Below, piece after piece: positions 1-7,189 of a DNA stretch of 15,370 nt (its first letter is position 1; every line of letters starts with the position of its first letter). A program made the position numbers and the translations under genes. Origin of the DNA: D37C17 sp964551815 (GTDB taxonomy: Bacteria; Fidelibacterota; Marinisomatia; SCGC-AAA003-L08; D37C17). The notes beneath the pieces were generated by a model that was not told the DNA's origin, ran no database searches, and saw only the letters and a list, made by a program, of their open reading frames with translations. Where the stretch lies: contig CAZKEL010000056.1 of the NCBI GenBank assembly GCA_964551815.1, positions 1 to 15,370 of the forward strand, written 5' to 3'.

Positions 1-2563
1 CTAAAATACAGTTGGCAAGGGTCACAATGTCAAGCACATTCCAGCCGCCGTCACCATTAAGGTCACCTAAGGCAGGGCAGTTGTATTCACAGTATAACTC
101 AGCTGAACCGGCAGAGCAATAGCATTCAGTAGCACTTCCCGGAGGTTCTTCGCCGTTGTCATCATCACCATCATCTGTAAAGTTTACCCAGTCACCTGTG
201 CAATCACCTTCAGAGGTAACAACATCGTTTCCATTTGCATCTGTTTCTACAGACCATATATTTCCACCCTGCTGGCATTCAATTTCCGTTTGGCTGGAAC
301 CATCGCTACACGTGTAGCATCTGCCACCATCACAAGTTGGGAAACCGGTACATCCAAATAAGGGATCATCTGTACCACAGAATTCACCATTACAGTCGAA
401 CCAGGAGTTTACAGAATTGCAAAGTCCATCATTATACATAGATTCTGAACATAAATCAGCAGCAGTTCCACAATCACCTATTCCACCAGCTGATGCGCAA
501 AGCTGTACAGCACCACCACCACAAACACCTGCACAGTCTTCAACCTGTAGAGGTTGATCAATATAGGTGAAACATACATTATTACAGTCACAACCTGAGC
601 TGCCATCTGAGCAGGATACGGTACCTGGCACATTGGCACAAGAACCATCATCAAAAGTAGCTTCTGCATTATAGTTACATACACCAGCATCCATACAGCC
701 ACCTACCATGTTTCCTTCAACAAAGGAATAACCCAGGAATACACGGTTCATGTGGTCAGCACCAAGAGGATCACCAATTTCATTGAATTCCCAATTTGGC
801 TGGTTATACTGGAAGTAAACTCTATCATCATCTGACCAATGGGCAGTGTGAGGATATTGTTCTTCAGGTGAACAATTATTGGTACCTGTATTTCCAGGAT
901 CTCTGGGAGTGGCGGTAACATTCTGTAATCCAGTCCAGGTAGTACCATTGTCTAAAGACTTGGCAACCATAATATCTTCACTCCAATTTGGATAGAGATC
1001 CCAGGGATTATCCTGTGTTGCACATGGGTCATCTTCAATACCGTCACCATTTGCATCATGTTCAGGGCTCATATCACCCTGTTCAGCGATATTGGCAACC
1101 ATGTAAACTACATCCGGATTATCGCGGCTTAAAGAAATCTGACACATGGCACCATATAAATAACTGTATCCATCAGGTCTAGTCCATCCAAAGGAATCAT
1201 TAGCTGGCAATGGAACGAAAGACCAATTCCACCCCGTTGGGCTGTTTACAGCTCCGGGTTCTTCAAGATAATCTCTGTCAATGGTAAAATGATAGAAACC
1301 AGTATAACCATCTAAGAAATGGAATGCAGTTTCACTTTCAGCTATAAGGCTGATTACCATATGAGGGTTTCCTTCAGGGTCAACGCGCATATCAAACTCA
1401 TACCATGACCAGAAATCGTTAATGGTACTGATATCGCCGGTACAGGCATCTACATCCTGATCAGGCCAATTTGAGAATATATCCTCAAATACATTATCTG
1501 GGATATAGTAGAAATCAAATGCATCTCTGTCCCCGTACCAACTCTGACCAAAGTCATCTGTTAATTTAAACATAGGGGTTTTATTACAGGTGATGTTACT
1601 GGCTGGCGGTCCACAGGTTCCGGCATCCATATCAACACCGGCAAATATACCATCAATACCCAGTAAGCCTTGTCCGTTATCATTCATGGAAAGGATCGCT
1701 GTTGAGGAATAACCGTCTGTCCCCAAATGCTGAGGGTTTACAATGAGTGTTTCTGTCCCTAAGATTACTTCTCCATCTACTACAGCTTCACTGGTGAAGA
1801 GATAATTACCGGTTCGAGTCCAGTCATCATAGACAACGGATACATGGTGTTCACCATTAGCTGCATCATAGCCGTAGCCAACAGAACCTGTCCAGAGGTC
1901 TTTTTCACAATCATATAACGGATCCAAATCTAATGGATAGATCCAGGATTCCCCACCCCAACCAAATTCATCAAAAGAATAGTAGGGTCTTCCCACATAG
2001 CTTGAACACCCCGGAGGAGCAGGATTCCCTGTATATTCATTCCAGATTGCATAGGGATATTCTTCTGAGGCGATACCACTGGGGTAGCGTGCCTGGGCAC
2101 AACCACAGTTAGGATCAGCAGTACATTCAGGATCACAAACACCACCACCATCCCATGGCGGGTCACCGTTATAGTTTACATTATATTGTACATCCCATTG
2201 CAGTTCGCCTTCTTCTACTGTAGAATACCCGGCACCTAACTGACCATGAGTTGTATTTTCTCCTGCATACTGACGATATACAACCAGCATGTTTCCATCA
2301 GAATTCACATCCATTGGACGAGTTACTGTGGATACCATACCATATCCGTTTGTCGAAGAATCAATTACAGTCAATTCAGATCCTGGAAAATTAGGATACT
2401 GATGAGCACAGTCATTACGGGTAGCTTCCTGCTTAACCCGGTAATTTGGCTCAATCCTGGTCATCTTTGTCTTTTTCAGTTCAGATTTAGGTATACTTCT
2501 ATTTACAGAAAATACCATACTGACTGCCATTGACAAGACAAGTATTGATTTTAATAGTTTCAT
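1..2563 (-). CDS. Secreted Asp-box (BNR) protein with Cys-rich module and C-terminal dockerin, 3' end cut by window
   Basis: The frame is open from the ATG at 2563 to the left edge: 854 residues with no internal stop. The stop codon lies outside the window. An AAGGAG ribosome site sits 8 bases before the ATG. Residues 1 to about 19 form a signal peptide (MKLLKSILVLSMAVSMVFS). The body contains Asp-box motifs typical of BNR/sialidase-type beta-propellers: TDDFGQSW near residue 335 and SLDNGTTW near 537. I see no sialidase FRIP motif or catalytic arginine set, so no enzymatic activity is claimed. From about residue 620 comes a Cys-rich stretch starting GCMDAGVCNYN, then an acidic linker near bases 140-185, then the first dockerin calcium loop, GDLNGDGGWNVLD, at the window edge. 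The gene starts 43 bases after the C10 peptidase gene at 2607-5480 with no terminator between, so the two are probably co-transcribed. Likely role: a non-catalytic or unknown-activity component carried on a dockerin. Confidence 0.85.
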   Translation of the reverse strand, partial: MKLLKSILVLSMAVSMVFSVNRSIPKSELKKTKMTRIEPNYRVKQEATRNDCAHQYPNFPGSELTVIDSSTNGYGMVSTVTRPMDVNSDGNMLVVYRQYAGENTTHGQLGAGYSTVEEGELQWDVQYNVNYNGDPPWDGGGVCDPECTADPNCGCAQARYPSGIASEEYPYAIWNEYTGNPAPPGCSSYVGRPYYSFDEFGWGGESWIYPLDLDPLYDCEKDLWTGSVGYGYDAANGEHHVSVVYDDWTRTGNYLFTSEAVVDGEVILGTETLIVNPQHLGTDGYSSTAILSMNDNGQGLLGIDGIFAGVDMDAGTCGPPASNITCNKTPMFKLTDDFGQSWYGDRDAFDFYYIPDNVFEDIFSNWPDQDVDACTGDISTINDFWSWYEFDMRVDPEGNPHMVISLIAESETAFHFLDGYTGFYHFTIDRDYLEEPGAVNSPTGWNWSFVPLPANDSFGWTRPDGYSYLYGAMCQISLSRDNPDVVYMVANIAEQGDMSPEHDANGDGIEDDPCATQDNPWDLYPNWSEDIMVAKSLDNGTTWTGLQNVTATPRDPGNTGTNNCSPEEQYPHTAHWSDDDRVYFQYNQPNWEFNEIGDPLGADHMNRVFLGYSFVEGNMVGGCMDAGVCNYNAEATFDDGSCANVPGTVSCSDGSSGCDCNNVCFTYIDQPLQVEDCAGVCGGGAVQLCASAGGIGDCGTAADLCSESMYNDGLCNSVNSWFDCNGEFCGTDDPLFGCTGFPTCDGGRCYTCSDGSSQTEIECQQGGNIWSVETDANGNDVVTSEGDCTGDWVNFTDDGDDDNGEEPPGSATECYCSAGSAELYCEYNCPALGDLNGDGGWNVLDIVTLANCIL

Positions 2564-2571
2564 GTTTCTCT

Positions 2572-2577
2572 CTCCTT
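2572..2577 (-). promoter_or_regulatory. Ribosome binding site of the Asp-box/dockerin gene
   Basis: On the minus strand this reads AAGGAG, 8 bases before the ATG at 2563. It is a near-consensus Shine-Dalgarno site. It fixes the start of this gene and implies independent initiation within the operon. Confidence 0.75.
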
Positions 2578-2606
2578 GGTTTGTCTATTAGTTGTTTAGT
2601 TTCTGT

Positions 2607-5480
2607 TTAATTGTCAAGAATATGGTTCGCAATTTGAACCAAATCTAAAATATTAACAATTCCGTCATTGTTATAGTCCGCAGCACACTCATACATGGGA
2701 ACACTGAGTTCCAATATATAGTTTACCACCTGGACCAGGTCAAGAATATTTATTATTCCATCGCCCGATACATCTCCTGTTTGAGAACCACACTCTGACC
2801 CTCCGGATTGAATGTATAAGCCGGTTCTCATATTATTCCCTCTGTACCTACTCCAATAGCCTTCAGCATCTCCCTCTGATTTCACATCAATACTCACTAA
2901 GCTGCTCACGGAACCTGCCATAATTTCCAGATCACCATCATCATCCATATCCAATACTACCGGAGACCCGGTAAAAGGGAATTCATTCACTAAGGGGAAG
3001 CCTTCAAATATGCTTCCGTCCAAATTATACACTAAAATACCAGCCAGCTCAGTAACAGCAATGACTTCTGCTTCACCATCATTATCCATGTCTGAAAAGG
3101 CAACTGATTTACTGATTACTTCACCGGCATCAACAGGCCAACCTGATAAGGCATTGCCATTCTTATCAAAGGCAAATAAAACACCATTATCGTCGCTGAC
3201 AAAAATATAGGTACTGCCATTATGGGTTAAAAAGGCAGGAGAATTCAGTACTTTATCCGTAGTAGGAATGGTGTAGAGTATTTCACCATTACTGTCAACA
3301 GCGTAAATATTATCATCATTACAGCCTGTAAATATAATAAGTTCACCATCTATATCAGCAATAGCAGGTGCAGATTGTATTCTGTCTCCTGTAGTTACAG
3401 GAAATCCAGGCGCAGGAGTTCCATCGTCTAAAATCACATGGAGTTGGTCGCTATCCGTTCCAACTACGATATCCTCTTTTCCATTGCCGTTAAAATCTGC
3501 TAAGGCAACACCAATCTTTACCTTTTCGCCTAAATCTACAGGAAAGCCCTCAACATCGCTTCCGTCGGGATTTACCGCAAAAACCATATTCCCGGAGGAA
3601 TATCCCGAAACCACTATTTCTAAATCTTCGTCATCATCCAGATTTCCTATGGCAGGGGTACCCAGCAAATATTTATCCGCATTATAATCTGCTTTAAGAC
3701 CATTTTTATCAAACAGATAAAGATGCTTACTTTTTGAGGCTACAGCGAAGTCTGTTAATCCGTCTCCGTCTATGTCTGCCGCTGCTGTGGCTCCCCAAAT
3801 CTGGTTACCCGTATCAAAGGGAAAGGTGTCATCAACAATTTCGGTGCCGTCTTTGTTGTAAATATGTACCTGGCCATTATAGTCACCGAAAATGATTTCC
3901 TCAACACCATCGTTGTGGATATCTACCACCAATGGGTTTGGCTTTTGTGAGGCAGAATAAACAGGGAACCCAGCCTGATTCAAACTCACCTCTACTTCCA
4001 ATTCATATTCATTAAAATAGAAATTATCTTCAGCACCTTCAATCCCTACTCCTATGACCATAAGGGTAAAACTTCGGTCTCCTAACTCTGCATTCTCATC
4101 TACCTCAATGATAAAGGGAATGGATGCATTTGAAAACAAGTCTCCAGGCTGTAAAGTTTGTGAGGAGGTTATGCTGCTGGTACTCTCATCAATTGTAATT
4201 CCTTCAGCTTCAGAGGTAAACAAAATTTCAATACTGCTGGCTGCTGCCCAGGGTGCTGGGTTTTCCAATTCAAAAATTAGCTCAAAGGTTTCACCGGGAT
4301 TAATTACATTATCACCATCACCACTGGTTTCGTTTACAGAAAACTCTGTCAACCTCAGGTTGGGCCGGTTTAAAGATTCTGGTTGTATATTTCTCAGAAT
4401 ATGTGAACCACCCCCCCATCCATCAGGGTCGCTGCTTTCTGTAACCGTAAACCATCCGTCACTTTGGCCACCCCAACCCCAATTCATGTGGAATAGTTCA
4501 TCATCGTACCCATCACAATTCCAGGCATGTCCGCCTTCGTCATTATAGCCAACATATATCATGGGCCGGTTATTATCAATTTCTGTTACTAAATAATTGA
4601 TCCACTGAGAATCGCTATAAGAAGACCGGTAGCTGGCATAAATATTGTCTTTATATAAAAAATTATTTTCAAGTGCATATTGAGCAGAAGGAAATCCGCC
4701 GCTTACCTGAGCACCGGAACCGGGACAGTCATAGTCCATATTAACTGCGACTCCTGCATGCCATACTAAATATGAGGCTGCTTCAGATCCAAATTCAGCC
4801 GTCCCCATGGCGTCATAATCATATTGGGCATCACTGAAGTTTGCAGATTGGGTACCATATCCTCCACAGTAGCAGGAATTGCTTCCCTGACCTGTGGTTG
4901 GGTATTTCCAATAATGCATGATGGCAGACATGGAAACTGCAACACATCCACTTGGGGCTTGATCACCCTCACAGGAATTATCTGAAGGAGGACCAAAATC
5001 ATTCCAGCTACCGCTTTGATTCCATTTAGACTCTAACAAAGGCCCCTTAACTTCTCTATTGCGTACCTTTAAACCTTTTCCGTAATAATACTTTTCCCAA
5101 TCCGCATGAACTTCTGAGGTGCTATTATTATCTAAGCTGACAATATCTTTCACCATTTGTTTATAAGAATCCATCATCCAGGAAAGATTGCGGGGCATAT
5201 CTTCAAAAATTAATTTACTTTCAAAACTGTAAGCCAGTAAGGGTTGCACTTTATCATCCCCGGAAACCATGATAAATCCATGGGGCTCAAGTTGAAATAC
5301 ATAAATTAAATTATCATCCAACACCTCAATAGAAGCGGGGTTGAAGCCTGAAATGACACCCGTATTCGACCGCTCAGCATAAATATGAGCAGCAACCCTT
5401 TGAGCTTTATTTAAGTCAACTGGTGCTGAAAGTAAAACTCCGGAGAAAATTATAGTTAATAAATTATATTTGAATTTCAT
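2607..5480 (-). CDS. C10-family (streptopain-like) cysteine peptidase with FG-GAP-type propeller and C-terminal dockerin
   Basis: 957 residues from the ATG at 5480. Domains in order: signal peptide (1 to about 19), streptopain-type prodomain (about 20-145), C10 catalytic domain (about 146-365), an Ig/CARDB-like beta domain (about 370-500), about eight FG-GAP/VCBS-like propeller repeats (about 505-870; for example AADIDGDGLTDFAVAS), and a two-loop dockerin (902-957). Catalytic features match SpeB: oxyanion Gln155 in NQSGSW, nucleophile Cys179 in GCVAVSMSAIMHYW, His318 in GGHAWNCDGY, and NWGWGG at 333-338. A more upstream ATG at 5492 overlaps the preceding gene by 8 bases. I prefer 5480 because the signal peptide then matches its paralogue in length, and it lies 4 bases after that gene's TAA. 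Neither start has a clear ribosome site, which suggests translational coupling. Known for the family: secreted zymogens that process themselves and cleave proteins. Inferred: the propeller and dockerin direct the enzyme to substrate and scaffold. Confidence 0.93.
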   Translation of the reverse strand: MKFKYNLLTIIFSGVLLSAPVDLNKAQRVAAHIYAERSNTGVISGFNPASIEVLDDNLIYVFQLEPHGFIMVSGDDKVQPLLAYSFESKLIFEDMPRNLSWMMDSYKQMVKDIVSLDNNSTSEVHADWEKYYYGKGLKVRNREVKGPLLESKWNQSGSWNDFGPPSDNSCEGDQAPSGCVAVSMSAIMHYWKYPTTGQGSNSCYCGGYGTQSANFSDAQYDYDAMGTAEFGSEAASYLVWHAGVAVNMDYDCPGSGAQVSGGFPSAQYALENNFLYKDNIYASYRSSYSDSQWINYLVTEIDNNRPMIYVGYNDEGGHAWNCDGYDDELFHMNWGWGGQSDGWFTVTESSDPDGWGGGSHILRNIQPESLNRPNLRLTEFSVNETSGDGDNVINPGETFELIFELENPAPWAAASSIEILFTSEAEGITIDESTSSITSSQTLQPGDLFSNASIPFIIEVDENAELGDRSFTLMVIGVGIEGAEDNFYFNEYELEVEVSLNQAGFPVYSASQKPNPLVVDIHNDGVEEIIFGDYNGQVHIYNKDGTEIVDDTFPFDTGNQIWGATAAADIDGDGLTDFAVASKSKHLYLFDKNGLKADYNADKYLLGTPAIGNLDDDEDLEIVVSGYSSGNMVFAVNPDGSDVEGFPVDLGEKVKIGVALADFNGNGKEDIVVGTDSDQLHVILDDGTPAPGFPVTTGDRIQSAPAIADIDGELIIFTGCNDDNIYAVDSNGEILYTIPTTDKVLNSPAFLTHNGSTYIFVSDDNGVLFAFDKNGNALSGWPVDAGEVISKSVAFSDMDNDGEAEVIAVTELAGILVYNLDGSIFEGFPLVNEFPFTGSPVVLDMDDDGDLEIMAGSVSSLVSIDVKSEGDAEGYWSRYRGNNMRTGLYIQSGGSECGSQTGDVSGDGIINILDLVQVVNYILELSVPMYECAADYNNDGIVNILDLVQIANHILDN
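2610..2777 (-). other. Dockerin module of the C10/propeller peptidase
   Basis: Two calcium-loop-plus-helix repeats: GDVSGDGIINILDLVQVVNY and, after a short spacer with one Cys, ADYNNDGIVNILDLVQIANH. The loop Asp residues at positions 1, 5 and 12 are intact in both. The positions that set cohesin specificity in classical type I dockerins (10 and 11 of the loop) are Ile-Leu in both halves, so the module is symmetric. It is the last element before the stop codon. Confidence 0.9.
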
Positions 5481-5484
5481 GAAG

Positions 5485-7014
5485 TTATACATCCAGAATT
5501 AAATTAGTTAAGGATACGATATCCAAAATATTTAAAGTTCCATCACCATTCAAATCTGCCAGAGAAAACTCATTTGCATCAGGGTTATCATTTCCCAAAA
5601 CAAAATTTACGACTATCACGATATCCAGAATATTGAGTACTTCATCTTCATTTACATCCCCGGGCATAGCTGTTGATCCCAGTTGAATAATTTCAAGATG
5701 GGGTTCTGACTGCATTCCAAAATTATTTGATACAATCAGACTAACCTCATACTGTCCACCATTTACATAAGTATGTACAGGGGAGACAGAGTTTGAAGAT
5801 GTCCCGTCCCCAAAGTCCCAACTCCAATTACTGATATTCACTTCATTTATCATTGCAGATAAATCGGTGAAGGTAACGGTTAAGTCAGAAATCTCATATT
5901 CAAATAGGGCAACGGGAGCTTCCATCTGGGGCATGAGATTAAAAATGACTGCCTGATCATTAGGGAATCCGCCCATAGTGGTAAGATTGAAATACCCATT
6001 ATTATAACCGCCCCAACCCCAGTTACAGTGCAGATTATTTCCGGAATATCCATCTATATTCCAGGCATGCCCGCCATATCCTCCATTGTCATATCCCTGG
6101 TAAATCACCGGGCGATTATTATCTATTTCATTTTTCAACAAGTTTCTGAAATCTGTGGTGCTGTGATTATCTTTCCATTCGTAGGCCATATCTGAACTAT
6201 AGCGGAAGAAATTTTCCATTGCGTAAAAGGCTGAAGGATAGTTCCCTACCACCCATGCTCCTGAGCCGGAATGATCATAGTCCATATTCACTGCAACGCC
6301 GGCATGGTATAGTAAAAGCTGGGATGAGGAGGTAGCATAAGTAGCAGCCATACTATTAAAATCATAGTTGGCATCTTCAAAATTCACCTCAAGATACCCA
6401 TAATCATCTTCAAAATAATAATTAGAACCTTGTCCGCTTTCAGGATACCCCCAATAGTGCATGATTTGGCACATGGCAACGGCCACGCATCCCACAGGGC
6501 CGGTAAAACCAATAGCAGAGGTAACCCCATTATTCCAGGAGCCGCTCTGATCAAATTCTGCTGATAACAGAGGAGTAACTTCCCTGTCTCTTGTGGATTC
6601 AAAATTTCCACTTAAATATCCATCCCATTGGGACTGTATCTCAGGCTGCGGTTCAAAAGAATTTTCAAGGTGAGCAATCATTTCAACTTTAAATTGATTC
6701 ATCAATGATTGCAGAGACACAGGCATATCGGTAGATTTAAAGTCATGATCAAACCCAAACGCTAAACCCGGCACCGCCTGGTCATCAGCAGGTACAAGGA
6801 TAAAGCCTGTTGGAAGAAGATGAAAAATATATATCAGGTTGTCACCCTCATGTTTAATTATTTCAATATCTGCAATATTAAATTCAGCCCTGTTATGTAA
6901 ATGATTATGTTGTAAAAACACATTTTGGGCCACCTTTTCAGCAGTCTCCTGCTGAACCGGCGCACCCAATAGAATTACGCAAAATGTTAGAATGAGTATT
7001 TGTACTCTAATCAT
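5485..7014 (-). CDS. C10-family (streptopain-like) cysteine peptidase with PKD domain and C-terminal dockerin
   Basis: 509 residues. Residues 1 to about 18 are a signal peptide (MIRVQILILTFCVILLGA). A SpeB-type prodomain follows (about 19-145), then the C10 catalytic domain (about 146-362), a PKD domain (about 365-445, with the WDFGDG core at 399-404), and a dockerin (452-509). Catalytic features are intact: Gln156 in DQSGSW, Cys176 in GCVAVAMCQIMHYW, His316 in GGHAWNIDGY, and NWGWGG at 331-336. NMDYDHSGSG at about 243-252 matches the SpeB NMDYG region. It is a paralogue of the peptidase at 2607-5480 but has a PKD domain in place of the propeller. The start is the ATG at 7014, with a weak AGG only about 3 bases upstream. 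It is the first gene after the terminator at 7138-7171, so it is probably the first gene of the three-gene dockerin operon. The first dockerin loop is DVNEDE, with Glu where Gly is usual. Likely a secreted zymogen protease carried on a scaffold. Confidence 0.93.
   Translation of the reverse strand: MIRVQILILTFCVILLGAPVQQETAEKVAQNVFLQHNHLHNRAEFNIADIEIIKHEGDNLIYIFHLLPTGFILVPADDQAVPGLAFGFDHDFKSTDMPVSLQSLMNQFKVEMIAHLENSFEPQPEIQSQWDGYLSGNFESTRDREVTPLLSAEFDQSGSWNNGVTSAIGFTGPVGCVAVAMCQIMHYWGYPESGQGSNYYFEDDYGYLEVNFEDANYDFNSMAATYATSSSQLLLYHAGVAVNMDYDHSGSGAWVVGNYPSAFYAMENFFRYSSDMAYEWKDNHSTTDFRNLLKNEIDNNRPVIYQGYDNGGYGGHAWNIDGYSGNNLHCNWGWGGYNNGYFNLTTMGGFPNDQAVIFNLMPQMEAPVALFEYEISDLTVTFTDLSAMINEVNISNWSWDFGDGTSSNSVSPVHTYVNGGQYEVSLIVSNNFGMQSEPHLEIIQLGSTAMPGDVNEDEVLNILDIVIVVNFVLGNDNPDANEFSLADLNGDGTLNILDIVSLTNLILDV
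5488..5661 (-). other. Dockerin module of the C10/PKD peptidase
   Basis: Two calcium loops, GDVNEDEVLNILDIVIVVNF and ADLNGDGTLNILDIVSLTNL, close the protein. Positions 10-11 of each loop are Ile-Leu, the same as in the neighbouring peptidase. The first loop has Glu at position 6, where Gly is usual, but keeps Asp 1, 5 and 12. Confidence 0.88.
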
Positions 7015-7137
7015 ATACCTGTTTTTTTATTTTGGTTGACTTTGGAATTTACCAAAAAAAACCGGAAAATACTAACCGATTCTTGTTACAGATTGTGTAT
7101 TGAACCGGAGTGTTAATCTCCAAATTAATTTACCCTG

Positions 7138-7171
7138 AAAAAGCGGAAGCATGACACTTCATACTTCCGCT
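7138..7171 (-). terminator. Rho-independent terminator of the large repeat protein gene
   Basis: On the minus strand a perfect 8-base stem, AGCGGAAG / CTTCCGCT, is formed by 7164-7171 and 7142-7149. It is extended by a 3-base inner stem (ATG/CAT) after one mismatch, and is followed directly by five T (7142-7138, the first shared with the stem). It begins 18 bases after the stop codon at 7190. It separates the large scaffold-like gene from the downstream dockerin operon, which must then have its own promoter in 7015-7137. I could not identify that promoter. Confidence 0.85.
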
Positions 7172-7189
7172 ATCTTCAGGAATGTCAAA

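Noticed and set aside
1..2563. Naming the Asp-box protein a sialidase
   Set aside because: Asp-boxes occur in many propeller families; the FRIP motif and catalytic Arg/Tyr/Glu set were not found.
4054..4548. 164-codon plus-strand open frame
   Set aside because: It lies wholly inside the peptidase/propeller gene, which has clear domain homology on the minus strand. The plus-strand translation has no recognisable features.
7015..7137. Promoter for the dockerin operon
   Set aside because: One must exist after the terminator, but no -35/-10 pair stood out in this AT-rich stretch (TAGTAT has no partner), so none is called.
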